In this document: one piece after another, positions 17,416-25,790 of the stretch
Layout: the number at the start of each line of letters is the position of its first letter
Position numbering within the stretch: position 1 is the first letter of the stretch
DNA from: Fodinibacter sp038210185
GTDB lineage: Bacteria > Actinomycetota > Actinomycetes > Actinomycetales > Dermatophilaceae
NCBI GenBank assembly: GCA_038210185.1
Contig: JBBQWX010000012.1
Span: 1 to 49,444 of the forward strand
DNA length: 49,444 nucleotides
Direction: 5' to 3'
The notes under the pieces: generated by a model
What the model was told of the DNA's origin: nothing
What the model saw: only the letters and a program-made list of their open reading frames with translations
Database searches by the model: none
Translations under genes and position numbers: made by a program

Positions 17416-17506
17416 CGGACAAGGGTAGGTGCGTCCGCCGACACACGAGTGCCTCAACCGGGGTCGGGCACGTCACACCTTCACCCCCTCCGACTAGCCT
17501 GACACG

Positions 17507-17566
17507 GTGAACGAGGGGCACATCCGCAGCGAGCACCACGCGACCGTCGACGGGGACAACCCGTGA
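17507..17566 (+). CDS. possible 19-residue upstream peptide
   Basis: A GTG-initiated 20-codon frame (VNEGHIRSEHHATVDGDNP, stop) ends in TGA overlapping the GTG of the epimerase gene (GTGA). It could couple translation, be a leader, or be the stub of a lost gene. No family is recognised and there is no strong ribosome site. Confidence 0.3.
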   Translation: MNEGHIRSEHHATVDGDNP

Positions 17567-18636
17567 CCGTCCTGCTCTCCGGGGGCGCCGGCTTTGTCGG
17601 CCAGCACCTGGCGCGCAGGCTTCTCGAGGTGCGCTTCGAGGTGGCCGCCCTGGACCTGCTCCACCCGCAGGTGCACGCCGATCCCGACGCCGCCCGCCGG
17701 GCCTTCCCGGGGCCGGTGATCCAGGGCGACGTCGCCGACCGCCGGGTCTGGACCACCGCCGCGGCGCAGCTGCACCGCGGCGAGGCCCTGGTGCACCTCG
17801 CCGCCGAGACCGGCACCGGGCAGTCGATGTACGAGGTCGACCGCTACCACCGGGTGAACGTCGACGGTACCCGGCGGGCGGCCGAGTTCGCGGTGGGCCA
17901 CGGCATCCCCCTGGTGGTGCTGAGCTCCTGGGCGGTCTACGGAGGGGGCCGCCACCAGTGCCGCGACCACCGGCCCACGTTCGGCCGACCGTGTTGCCCG
18001 GCGGCCACGCCCGTGCCCTCGCGCGAGGACGACCCGCACCACCCCGTGTCGGTCCTCGGCGAGACCAAGTCGCTCGCGGAGTCGGTGGCCATCGCCGTCT
18101 GTGGGGACCGGGTGCCGCTCACCGTAGTGCGACCCCAGAGCGTCGTGGGCCCCGGTCAGGCTCTGCACAACCCGTATGCGGGCGTGCTCGCCGCGTTCCT
18201 CGCGAGGCTGCGCGAGCAGCGGCCGCTGCGCATCCACGGCGACGGGAACCAGACCCGGGACGTCGTGCACGTGGACGACCTCGCCGCCCTGCTCACCCAT
18301 CTCGTGGCAGACCCGCCGGTGCCCGGTGCGCCGCTCGTGCTCAACGCCGGCACGGGGGTGCGCACCTCCCTCGTCGAGCTCGCGGCGCTGGCGACGGAGG
18401 CGGCGCCGGTCTCCGGGGCCGGTCTGGAGCTCGTCGGGCTGCGCCGCGCCGGTGACGTCGCACACGCCTGCGCCGACCTGACCCGGCTCACCGAGGTCGG
18501 GGCGCCGGTCCCGTCGCGGTCAGCGGCCGACGCGGTGCGCGACTTCGTGCGTGCCTCCTGGGACCTGCCCGGCGCTCCCTCGAGCCGGTGGGACGAGGCG
18601 CTGCGGGAGCTCGAGGAGCGTGGGCTCACCTCGTGA
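17563..18636 (+). CDS. NAD-dependent epimerase/dehydratase (extended SDR)
   Basis: A 357-residue extended short-chain dehydrogenase. Cofactor motif SGGAGFVG at residues 6-13, ending HLAAETGTGQSMY and VVLSSWAVYG, with a C-terminal nucleotide-sugar region (GDGNQTRDVVHVDDLA). The family YxxxK catalytic pair is altered: residues 165-169 read LGETK, so Leu replaces Tyr while Lys169 remains. An insert rich in His/Cys (HQCRDHRPTFGRPCC) separates the Ser motif from it, as in some plant-type and bacterial UDP-sugar epimerases. It may therefore bind rather than oxidise its sugar, or use another acid. Substrate unknown. GTG start. Confidence 0.82.
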   Translation: MTVLLSGGAGFVGQHLARRLLEVRFEVAALDLLHPQVHADPDAARRAFPGPVIQGDVADRRVWTTAAAQLHRGEALVHLAAETGTGQSMYEVDRYHRVNVDGTRRAAEFAVGHGIPLVVLSSWAVYGGGRHQCRDHRPTFGRPCCPAATPVPSREDDPHHPVSVLGETKSLAESVAIAVCGDRVPLTVVRPQSVVGPGQALHNPYAGVLAAFLARLREQRPLRIHGDGNQTRDVVHVDDLAALLTHLVADPPVPGAPLVLNAGTGVRTSLVELAALATEAAPVSGAGLELVGLRRAGDVAHACADLTRLTEVGAPVPSRSAADAVRDFVRASWDLPGAPSSRWDEALRELEERGLTS

Positions 18637-18796
18637 GCGGGCCGGCGAACCCTCACCCGAACGGCCCGAGGTACGCGGTCCGGAGGCTCTCGCCCGCCCT
18701 GGCCCGCAGACGACTGCGCCTCCTGCTCGCCGCGCTTCCGGCCTGACCGTCGGGGCGATGGATGCCGCGCGCCCGCGCCACCTGGTGGCGAACCGG

Positions 18797-19411
18797 TCAG
18801 CGCTCCAGCATCGCGGACGCGAGCGTCTCCTGCAGCCAGGTGAGGAAGTCGTAGACGGCCAGCGCGTAGCCGAGCGGGTGGTCGGGGTCGAGGTGCTCGG
18901 CAGCGGCCTCGAGCACGGCGACATCGTCATCGGTGCGCAGCCCCATCCGCTCCCCGAGCACGAGCCGCACATCGGTGAGCGCGGTGAGCAGGGCCCGAGC
19001 ATGGTCCTGGCCCAGGCGCACCTTGTCGTCACCGCGCAGCAGGTCGGCCGCGGTCTGCAGGGCCGCGGCCTTGCGCTGGCGAAGCCCGGTCTCGGTGAGC
19101 CGACGGAACTCGGCCGCCATCTCGTCGTCCTGCCGGTTGGCGGTCGGCAGCAGCCGGTCGAGCGCCGGGTCGCGCCCGGCGTCCGAGGCGTTCAGGCCGC
19201 CCTGGTCCTCGGCCGCGACCGTCACGCCCATCCCGAGCCCGGCGACGATCGCGGCGAAGTCGTCACCGCCCTCGGGCACGGGGGCGGGCGGGTCCAGCAG
19301 CGCTCGGACCTGGTCCATCAGCCCGGCCACGGTGGCGCGCTCGAGGGGGTCGAGCTGGGCGGCGTACCGGGTGTGGGCACCCGACCCCTTGCGCCGGAAG
19401 CCGCGGGCCAT
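18797..19411 (-). CDS. DUF2017 domain protein
   Basis: A 204-residue soluble protein starting MARGFRRKGSGAHTRY. The block LDPLERATVAGLMDQVRALL and a C-terminal LGYALAVYDFLTWLQETL match the actinobacterial DUF2017 family, nearly always encoded directly after clpS. Its start shares one base with the clpS stop (TGATG). The conserved pairing suggests a link to ClpS-mediated proteolysis, but the biochemical role is unknown. Confidence 0.88.
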   Translation of the reverse strand: MARGFRRKGSGAHTRYAAQLDPLERATVAGLMDQVRALLDPPAPVPEGGDDFAAIVAGLGMGVTVAAEDQGGLNASDAGRDPALDRLLPTANRQDDEMAAEFRRLTETGLRQRKAAALQTAADLLRGDDKVRLGQDHARALLTALTDVRLVLGERMGLRTDDDVAVLEAAAEHLDPDHPLGYALAVYDFLTWLQETLASAMLER

Positions 19412-19701
19412 CAGTCGTCCTTCTGGAAGGTGGCCCACAGCCCGTAGCCGTGCAGGGCCTCGGTGTCGGCCTCCATCGCCTCGCGGGTGCCGTTCGCGAC
19501 GACCGCGCGGCCCTTGGTGTGCACATCCATCATCAGCTTCTCGGACTTCTTGCGGGAGTAGCCGAAGTGGTTCTGCAGCACCCACGTCACGTACGACATC
19601 AGGTTCACCGGGTCGTTCCAGACGATGGTGATCCACGGGGTGTCGGGCGCGACGCCACCGCCGGTGGCGGTGACCTCCTCCTGAACGGGCGCGAGCGACA
19701 C
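19411..19701 (-). CDS. clpS: ATP-dependent Clp protease adaptor ClpS
   Basis: A 96-residue adaptor that delivers N-degron substrates to ClpAP/ClpCP. The core is recognisable: PWITIVWNDPVNLMSYVTWV (N-degron pocket Asn-Asp), QNHFGYSRKKSEKLMMDVH and KGRAVVANGTREAMEADTEA. GTG at 19701 selected, since upstream codons are not conserved. Coupled to the DUF2017 gene. Confidence 0.94.
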   Translation of the reverse strand: MSLAPVQEEVTATGGGVAPDTPWITIVWNDPVNLMSYVTWVLQNHFGYSRKKSEKLMMDVHTKGRAVVANGTREAMEADTEALHGYGLWATFQKDD

Positions 19702-19748
19702 GCAGCAAGGATAGGCGCGACCCGGCATCCGGCCGACTGGGGGCGACG

Positions 19749-20996
19749 TCAGCCGCGGGTGCGGTTCCAGCTGCCGGCGTAGGCCCCGTCGTCGCAGGCG
19801 CGTCCGGCCTCGCCGAGCTCGAGCGGGCGGAAGGTGTCGACCATGACGGCGAGCTCGTCGAAGTACTCCTTGCCGATCGAGGCCTCAGCGGCGCCGGGCT
19901 GCGGTCCGTGCGCGTGACCGCCCGGGTGCAGCGAGACCGAGCCCTGGCCGATGCCGGAGCCCTTGCGGGCCTCGTAGTCGCCGTCGACGTAGAACATGAC
20001 CTCGTCGGAGTCGACGTTGGAGTGGTAGTAGGGCACTGGGATGGAGAGCGGGTGGTAGTCGACCTTGCGCGGCACGAAGTTGCAGACGACGAAGTTCCAG
20101 CCCTCGAACACCTGGTGGGCCGGCGGCGGCTGGTGGATGCGGCCGGTGATCGGCTCGTAGTCGCGCACGTCGAAGACGTACGGGTACAGGCAGCCGTCCC
20201 AGCCGACGACGTCGAGCGGATGGAAGGGCAGCGTGTGCACGGTGCCGACGATGCCGCCGCTGCTGGCCGGGCCGCCACCGCGGTGCTTGATGTAGACCTC
20301 GGTCTCGTCGCCGGCCCGCTCCCCCACGTCCTCGGCGAGCAGCGGGCCCTGCGGCAGTCGCAGGTCGCGCTCGCAGTAGGGGCTGTGCTCGAGCAGCTGG
20401 CCGTACTTGCTGAGGTAGCGCTTCGGCGGGGCGATGTGGCTGCTCGCCTCGATGCAGATGGTGCGCAGCGGGTCCCTGCTCGACCGCTTCGGGAGCCAGC
20501 GATGGGTCGTGGCCCTGGGGAGGATGACGTAGTCGCCCTCGCCCACCTCGAACGCCCCGAACACTGTCTCGACCCGCGCCCGGCCGCGCTCGACGTACAC
20601 GCACTCGTCGCCGATGCCGTTGCGGTACCACGGGCTCGGGGCGCCGGCCACGGCGTAGGAGAGGCGCACGTCGCCGTTGCCGAGCAGCAGGCGGCGGCCG
20701 GTGACGACGTCGGTGTCCTTGACGACCTTGCTCGCGAACAGGTCGTGCGGCTTCAGGTGCCGCGGCAGCAGCGGGTGGTTGGCCGTGGTCGCGAGGTCCC
20801 CAACGGCCCACTCGCGGTACGCGGCGACGCTCGAGGGGATGTTGCGGTGATAGAGCAGGCTGGAGTCGCTGCTGAACCCCTCCTCGCCCATGAGCTCCTC
20901 GTAGTAGAGCTCACCGACCCTGCCCCGCGGCGCGGGGCGCCGGTGCTGCGTGTGCCGCTTCGGGGGGATGCTGCCCATCGCCTGGTAGTGCGCCAC
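19749..20996 (-). CDS. hmgA: homogentisate 1,2-dioxygenase
   Basis: A 415-residue non-heme iron dioxygenase that opens homogentisate to maleylacetoacetate in Phe/Tyr degradation. Cupin-type features: GDYVILPRATTHRW, a central FHPLDVVGWDGCLYPYVFDV, PVPYYHSNVDSDEVMFYVDG and VSLHPGGHAHGPQPG; His and Glu residues in the last blocks are the iron ligands in the family. ATG start MAHYQAMGS. Divergent from a small membrane protein gene; the next pathway gene, fahA, is on the other strand 1.7 kb away. Confidence 0.94.
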   Translation of the reverse strand: MAHYQAMGSIPPKRHTQHRRPAPRGRVGELYYEELMGEEGFSSDSSLLYHRNIPSSVAAYREWAVGDLATTANHPLLPRHLKPHDLFASKVVKDTDVVTGRRLLLGNGDVRLSYAVAGAPSPWYRNGIGDECVYVERGRARVETVFGAFEVGEGDYVILPRATTHRWLPKRSSRDPLRTICIEASSHIAPPKRYLSKYGQLLEHSPYCERDLRLPQGPLLAEDVGERAGDETEVYIKHRGGGPASSGGIVGTVHTLPFHPLDVVGWDGCLYPYVFDVRDYEPITGRIHQPPPAHQVFEGWNFVVCNFVPRKVDYHPLSIPVPYYHSNVDSDEVMFYVDGDYEARKGSGIGQGSVSLHPGGHAHGPQPGAAEASIGKEYFDELAVMVDTFRPLELGEAGRACDDGAYAGSWNRTRG

Positions 20997-21202
20997 TGCT
21001 GCTGTCCACCTCGTCGTGGTCGGTCGGGGCTCGATCCGCCCCGGGGTGCTGTCCGAGCAGGGTATGCCGGGAGGCGGGTCGGTGGCATCCCGGCGCGTGC
21101 GCGGGGGCAGATGTGTGCACCCTGACCACCTCGTTCCCCGTGCGCCTCGGCAACCTGCTCAGCACCGCGCCGATGTCCACGGGTCCGTGCAGGATGAGGC
21201 GC

Positions 21203-21565
21203 ATGACGTGGTGGGTTCCGGTGCTGTCGTTCGTCGGCGCTCTCGTCGGCGCAGGGGCGGCCGGCTGGGTGGCGCTGCGCGGCCAGCACCAGGACGCCCG
21301 TGGGGAGTGGCGGCAGCGCCTCGACCGGGCGATCGACCTCGTCACGGCGTCCACCGACGTCGAACGCCAGATCGGCGACGAGCTGCTCGCCGATCTCATC
21401 GAGTCCGACCTGGGCAGCGAGCAGGACCGCACGCTGGCCCGGCGGATCGCCCGCCTCCGCCTCGGACAGCAGCTCGGCGAGGCAGGACGCGGGGCGGCGG
21501 CAGTAGACCTTGCCGTGCTGCCGGGTGACAATGGAGGCGACGACGAGGAGAACCACCAACGATGA
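21203..21565 (+). CDS. small single-pass membrane protein
   Basis: A 120-residue protein starting MTWWVPVLSFVGALVGAGAA, with one N-terminal membrane helix followed by a charged, probably coiled, cytoplasmic region (RGEWRQRLDRAIDLVTASTD, LARRIARLRLGQQLGE). ATG at 21203 chosen because AGGATGAGG lies just upstream; an in-frame ATG at 21194 is possible. No family recognised. Its stop overlaps the start of the next small gene by 4 bp. Confidence 0.6.
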   Translation: MTWWVPVLSFVGALVGAGAAGWVALRGQHQDARGEWRQRLDRAIDLVTASTDVERQIGDELLADLIESDLGSEQDRTLARRIARLRLGQQLGEAGRGAAAVDLAVLPGDNGGDDEENHQR

Positions 21566-21723
21566 CCGCCACCACCGAACCGAGCGGGATGCCGCGGCTC
21601 CCCCCGTCGACCGTTCGCCTCGCCAGGGCTCTGGTCCACGACGCGAGGCGACGCGGCACCCGCGAGAACCCCCGGGTCGAGGACGTCGCCAAGACGCCGC
21701 TGCCCGACGACGGGACCGGCTGA
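21562..21723 (+). CDS. hypothetical 53-residue protein
   Basis: A short ATG frame (MTATTEPSGMPRLPPSTVRL, then ARALVHDARRRG, ending LPDDGTG) begins on the ATGA overlap with the membrane-protein gene. The overlap and its basic, helical middle support a real, coupled gene. No known domain. Confidence 0.5.
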   Translation: MTATTEPSGMPRLPPSTVRLARALVHDARRRGTRENPRVEDVAKTPLPDDGTG

Positions 21724-21745
21724 CCTCCCGGCGCTCGCTCCTCCT

Positions 21746-21803
21746 GCCGTGCCCTCGCGCCCGTGCCCTCGGGCCCGCACCATCGGGCCCGCGCCCTCGC
21801 GAT
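21746..21803. repeat. imperfect GC-rich repeats before the 288-residue gene
   Basis: Imperfect copies of GCCCTCGSGCCCG, some in inverted arrangement around two CGGGCCCG cores, fill the 90-base gap upstream of the ATG at 21816. They may fold in mRNA or be an eroded palindrome. Role unknown. Confidence 0.4.
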
Positions 21804-21815
21804 AGGTTGAGGCGC

Positions 21816-22682
21816 ATGCCCACGACGACCCCGGTCCTGTTCCGTGGGCTCGTCGACGACGCAGCCGTGTACCCGCCCGGCAACGCCTCCCTGGCCGACG
21901 CCGTCTCAGCCCACGCCCGCCACCGCGCTTCCTGGTACGCCGGCTGCATCGGGCCGTTGCTCGTTCCCGCGGCATCGGTGGTCGACCTCGTGGCCGTGCT
22001 CGACGCTCACGATGCCGTCGCGACCCCCGAGCGGCCCGCTCCCCTCGGCCTGATGCTGGTGGCCCGCCCCGGCTCCGACCCTGCGACCTTGGTGGCCGCC
22101 CGCTCCGCGCTCGCCGACGATGCTCGGGTGCAGGTCGTCGGCGCCGAGCTCGGCTGGTACGACGGGTGGTACGACGACCTCGCCGGCGAGCTGCCCCTGG
22201 CGGTCGAGCTGCCGCGCGGAGCCGACGGCGACGTGGCCTTCGCGCAGGTCCGCACCGCGCACCGCGAGGGCCTGCCCGTCGTCCTGAAGTTCCGCACCGG
22301 CCCCACCGCCACCTGGGCCTGGCCCGACGAGGCCGAGCTCGCCTCCTTCCTCCGGCTCGCCGCCGTCGAGGTGCCCTTCAAGCTGACCGGCGGCCTGCAC
22401 CATGCAGGGCGCGGCACCTACGAGGTGGGGGGCGTGCCCGAGGAGAACCACGGCCTGCTCAACGTGCTCGTCGCGACCTCGGCGGCGCTGGCCCGTGCCG
22501 GACAGGACGAGGTCGCCGCGCTGCTCGCCGTGCGCGACGCCACTGCCCTCGGCGACCTCGTCGCGGCCTGGCCCGACACCACCGCCGTCCGGGTGCGCGA
22601 GGCCTTCACGTGCTACGGGTGCTGCACCGTGACCGACCCCGTCGGTGAGCTCGCCGACCTGGGCCTGCTCGTTCGACCCTGA
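21816..22682 (+). CDS. conserved protein linked to homogentisate pathway, function unknown
   Basis: A 288-residue soluble protein not assigned to a named family by me. Alternating beta/alpha pattern with hydrophobic strands (LGLMLVARPG, VQVVGAELGWY, LPLAVELPRG, LPVVLKFRTG, VPFKLTGGLHH) looks like a TIM-barrel-type fold. Distinct motifs are KFRTG, KLTGGLHHAGRGTYE near residues 189-203, ENHGLLN, and a late CYGCC cysteine cluster. It sits 50 bp before fahA on the same strand, so it is probably in one operon with fumarylacetoacetase. A role in tyrosine breakdown, possibly isomerisation of maleylacetoacetate, is inference. Confidence 0.65.
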   Translation: MPTTTPVLFRGLVDDAAVYPPGNASLADAVSAHARHRASWYAGCIGPLLVPAASVVDLVAVLDAHDAVATPERPAPLGLMLVARPGSDPATLVAARSALADDARVQVVGAELGWYDGWYDDLAGELPLAVELPRGADGDVAFAQVRTAHREGLPVVLKFRTGPTATWAWPDEAELASFLRLAAVEVPFKLTGGLHHAGRGTYEVGGVPEENHGLLNVLVATSAALARAGQDEVAALLAVRDATALGDLVAAWPDTTAVRVREAFTCYGCCTVTDPVGELADLGLLVRP

Positions 22683-22732
22683 CCCGCCCGCACCGGCATC
22701 CGACCGACTTGATCACCGACCGAAGGACCGCC

Positions 22733-23959
22733 ATGACCTGGCTCGACCTGCCCGCCGCCTCCCCCTACGGCATCGCCAACCTGCCCTACGGCGTCTTTTC
22801 GACCGCCGGCACGCAGCGCCGGGTCGGCGTGCGGATCGGCGACCAGGTGCTCGACGTGGGGGCGTTTGCGGAGCAGGCGGGCATGGAGTCAAGCGCCGTG
22901 TGGCTCGCACCGTCGCTCAACCCCTTCCTCGCCGAGGGCCGCCAGGCCTGGGGCGCCGCGCGCGCCTGGCTCACCGATCAGCTGACCAACCAAGCGCACC
23001 GCGACGTCGTCGAGGCCCACCTCGTGCCGGTCGACGAGGTCACCATGCACCTGCCGGTCGAGGTCGCCGACTACGTCGACTTCTACGCCAGCGAGTACCA
23101 CGCCACCAACGTCGGTCGAATCTTCCGGCCCGACTCCGAGCCGCTCACCCCGAACTGGAAGCACCTGCCCATCGGCTACCACGGCCGGTCCGGCACGGTC
23201 GTCGTGTCCGGCACCGAGGTGGTGCGGCCCTGCGGCCAGCGCAAGCCCCCGACCGAGCCGGTGCCGGTCTTCGGCCCGTCGGTGCGCCTCGACATCGAGG
23301 CCGAGCTCGGCTTCGTCGTGGGCGCTGGAACCCGGCTCGGGAAGCCCGTGTCGCTGGCCGAGGCCGACGACCACCTCTTCGGGGTCGTCCTGCTCAACGA
23401 CTGGTCGGCCCGCGACCTGCAGGCCTGGGAGTACGTTCCCCTCGGGCCCTTCCTCGGCAAGTCGTTCGCCACCTCGATATCACCGTGGGTCGTCACCACC
23501 GAGGCGCTGCGGGCCGCCCGCGTGCCCCTGCCCGGCCAGGACCCCGAGCCGCTGCCCTACCTGCTCGGCGAGCCGACCGCCGACGGTGCGGGCACGGCAT
23601 ACGGCCTCGACGTGCACGTGGAGGTCGACTGGAACGGCACGGTCGTGTCGCGCCCGGAGTTCCGCGACATGTACTGGTCGCCCGCGCAGATGGTGGCCCA
23701 CATGACCGTCAACGGGGCCACCCTGCGCAGCGGCGACCTGTTCGGGTCGGGCACGATCTCGGGCCCGGAGAAGGCCACCCGCGGGTGCTTCCTCGAGCTC
23801 AGCTGGAGCGGCACCGAGCCGGTCGCCCTCGACGACGGGGCCCAGCGGACCTTCCTCGAGGACGGCGACACGATCACCCTGCGGGCCACCGCACCCGGCC
23901 CGGACGGCAGCGTCATCGGCCTCGGCGAGTGCGTGGGAACCGTGCTGCCCGCCCGCTGA
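22733..23959 (+). CDS. fahA: fumarylacetoacetase
   Basis: A 408-residue FAH enzyme cleaving fumarylacetoacetate to fumarate and acetoacetate, the last step of tyrosine degradation. Motifs: DYVDFYASEYHATNVG (metal Asp and catalytic His), KHLPIGYHGRSGTVVVSG, DIEAELGFVVG (metal Glu pair), LLNDWSARDLQAWEYVPLGP and GTISGPEKATRGCFLEL. AAGGA lies 6 bases before the ATG at 22733. Ends 10 bp from the convergent RDD gene. Confidence 0.95.
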   Translation: MTWLDLPAASPYGIANLPYGVFSTAGTQRRVGVRIGDQVLDVGAFAEQAGMESSAVWLAPSLNPFLAEGRQAWGAARAWLTDQLTNQAHRDVVEAHLVPVDEVTMHLPVEVADYVDFYASEYHATNVGRIFRPDSEPLTPNWKHLPIGYHGRSGTVVVSGTEVVRPCGQRKPPTEPVPVFGPSVRLDIEAELGFVVGAGTRLGKPVSLAEADDHLFGVVLLNDWSARDLQAWEYVPLGPFLGKSFATSISPWVVTTEALRAARVPLPGQDPEPLPYLLGEPTADGAGTAYGLDVHVEVDWNGTVVSRPEFRDMYWSPAQMVAHMTVNGATLRSGDLFGSGTISGPEKATRGCFLELSWSGTEPVALDDGAQRTFLEDGDTITLRATAPGPDGSVIGLGECVGTVLPAR

Positions 23960-23969
23960 CCCGGCCCGC

Positions 23970-24857
23970 TCAGCCCTGCGGGTTGCGCAGCACCACCACG
24001 GTGTCGGCGACCTTGTCGTGAAGGGCCTGGCGCTTGCGGTCCCAGAGCAGCCACGCCGGGTCGAGCACGCTCAGCCCGGACGCCAGGAGCGACACGAACG
24101 GCAGCAGCCCCAGCAGCGAGGTGCCCACCGCGATGATCTGGCGCCTGAGGGCGTCGACCACGCTGAGCCGCTCGCCGGCGTGGCCGGTGCGTCGCACGAA
24201 GGTGCCCATCACCATCTTTCCCGGGGTCGCCCCACGGGTGGAAAGGAAGGCGGTCTCGTAGAGCAGGGAGACCACGACGCTGATCAGCGTGAAGGGGAGT
24301 GCCGCCTGGAGGAACTGCTCGGTGAGTGCGGTCTGGCTGGGCGCGGTGCCGCCCGACTCCGCCGCCTGCACCGACTGCGCGACGAAGTCCGACAACGCCG
24401 ACACGGCCTCGCTCAGCCATGGGAAGGCGATGACCACGGTGATCACGACGGTCACGATGTAGTCGAGGATGCGGCCGACCAGGCGGCGCCACCACTGCGC
24501 GAGCACCGCGCCGTCGGGCAGCACGTCGCCGCGGGGCGCGACCCACCCCTGGTTGTACGCGTTGTAACCGGTCGGCGGCATCCCGCCGCCCTGCCACGGG
24601 CCCGGACCCTGCTGCCCCGGACCCGGCTGGTCCTGCAGGCCCTGCTGCCCCTGCCCCGCCCACGCGGCTGGGTTCCCCGCCCGGCCGGGGATGGTCCCCT
24701 GGGTGGCCCGCCCGATCGTCGACGAGTCGGCGGTGGGGGAACGGCGCGGGGTGGTGTGCGCGGACCACACGACGCCGTCGAAGTAGCGCAGCAGGAGGGG
24801 GTCGTGGGGGTCGTCGTACCACCCGGGGCCGCTGGGGGTCTGGGGGGTCTCGGTCAT
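23970..24857 (-). CDS. RDD family membrane protein with N-terminal DUF2510
   Basis: A 295-residue protein. Residues about 10-35 (GPGWYDDPHDPLLLRYFDGV followed by VWSAHT) form a DUF2510 motif with its conserved Trp/Tyr/Asp. A low-complexity Gly/Gln/Pro linker follows. The RDD domain begins near residue 125 (WWRRLVGRILDYIVTVVITV) with the characteristic Arg and Asp residues and three membrane helices, ending in WDRKRQALHDKVADTVVV. RDD proteins include putative transporters; the role here is unknown. Confidence 0.87.
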   Translation of the reverse strand: MTETPQTPSGPGWYDDPHDPLLLRYFDGVVWSAHTTPRRSPTADSSTIGRATQGTIPGRAGNPAAWAGQGQQGLQDQPGPGQQGPGPWQGGGMPPTGYNAYNQGWVAPRGDVLPDGAVLAQWWRRLVGRILDYIVTVVITVVIAFPWLSEAVSALSDFVAQSVQAAESGGTAPSQTALTEQFLQAALPFTLISVVVSLLYETAFLSTRGATPGKMVMGTFVRRTGHAGERLSVVDALRRQIIAVGTSLLGLLPFVSLLASGLSVLDPAWLLWDRKRQALHDKVADTVVVLRNPQG

Positions 24858-24943
24858 GTCGACAGGGTCTCACGTCCGGCTGCACACCCCGTGCCACGCA
24901 CCGGGCCGTTGACGGCTGGGTGCATCCGGCGGAGCATCGACGG

Positions 24944-25786
24944 ATGGCGTTGCGGATCGGTGAGCACCTGATGGGCCTGCTCGGTGAGCTGCGGTGCGAA
25001 CCCGTGAGCCGGCGGGTGCGCGCCTCGCTCGGCGGGCAGCCGGTGCTCGACACGCTGGATGCCGTGCTGGTGTGGGAGCCCCGCCGGGTCGTCCCGCTGT
25101 ATGCCGTGCCGCCGGCGGACCTCGCGGCCTCGCTCGTGCCGTGCCCGGCCCCGGAGGTTCCCGACGGCCTGCCTCCTTTGCTCGGCCCGGTCCACTTCGG
25201 GTGGCACCACACTTCCGGGCGGTCCTTCGACGTGGTCGTCGGCGACCGCACGGTGCCGGCGGCCGGCTTCGTCCCGGACGACCCCGACCTGGGCGGCCGG
25301 GTCGTCATCGAGTGGGCGCCCTTCGACTGGGTCGAGGAGGCTTCCCCGGTCGTCGGCCACCCGCATGACCCGTTCAAGCGCATCGACCTGCTCCGCAGCG
25401 ACCGGCACGTCGTCGTGAGCCTCGGCGGGGTCACCCTCGCCGACACCTCGAGCGCGATCGCCCTGCACGAGACGCACCTCCCGGTGCGCTGGTACATCCC
25501 GCACGACCACGTCGTGACCGACCTGCTCGTCGGCAGCACGTCGACGACGACCTGCGCCTACAAGGGCCATGCCGCCTACGTCTCACTGCGCCCGGATGCC
25601 GTGGCAGGGGTCGACCACGACGGCGAGGACATCGCGTGGACCTACCCCCACCCGCTCGACGAGGTGGCCGCCGTCAAGGGGATGTTCTGCTTCTACTGCG
25701 AGCGCACCGACCTCGCGCTCGATGGCGTCGCCGTGCCCCGGCCGGTCAGTCCGTGGTCCTCTCCTCGCGACCAGGCTCGGTCCTGA
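24944..25786 (+). CDS. DUF427 domain protein, two repeats
   Basis: About 280 residues with two DUF427 units: the second is clear (GGVTLADTSSAIALHETHLP, then VRWYIPHDHV, TTTCAYKGHAAYVSLRPDA, and DIAWTYPHPLDEVAAVKGMF with CFYCERTDL). The first (LGGQPVLDTLDAVLVWEPRR) is more diverged. DUF427 is a small beta-rich domain of unknown function, common in actinobacteria. ATG at 24944 preferred; an upstream ATG at 24920 adds eight residues. Confidence 0.85.
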   Translation: MALRIGEHLMGLLGELRCEPVSRRVRASLGGQPVLDTLDAVLVWEPRRVVPLYAVPPADLAASLVPCPAPEVPDGLPPLLGPVHFGWHHTSGRSFDVVVGDRTVPAAGFVPDDPDLGGRVVIEWAPFDWVEEASPVVGHPHDPFKRIDLLRSDRHVVVSLGGVTLADTSSAIALHETHLPVRWYIPHDHVVTDLLVGSTSTTTCAYKGHAAYVSLRPDAVAGVDHDGEDIAWTYPHPLDEVAAVKGMFCFYCERTDLALDGVAVPRPVSPWSSPRDQARS

Positions 25787-25790
25787 GAGG

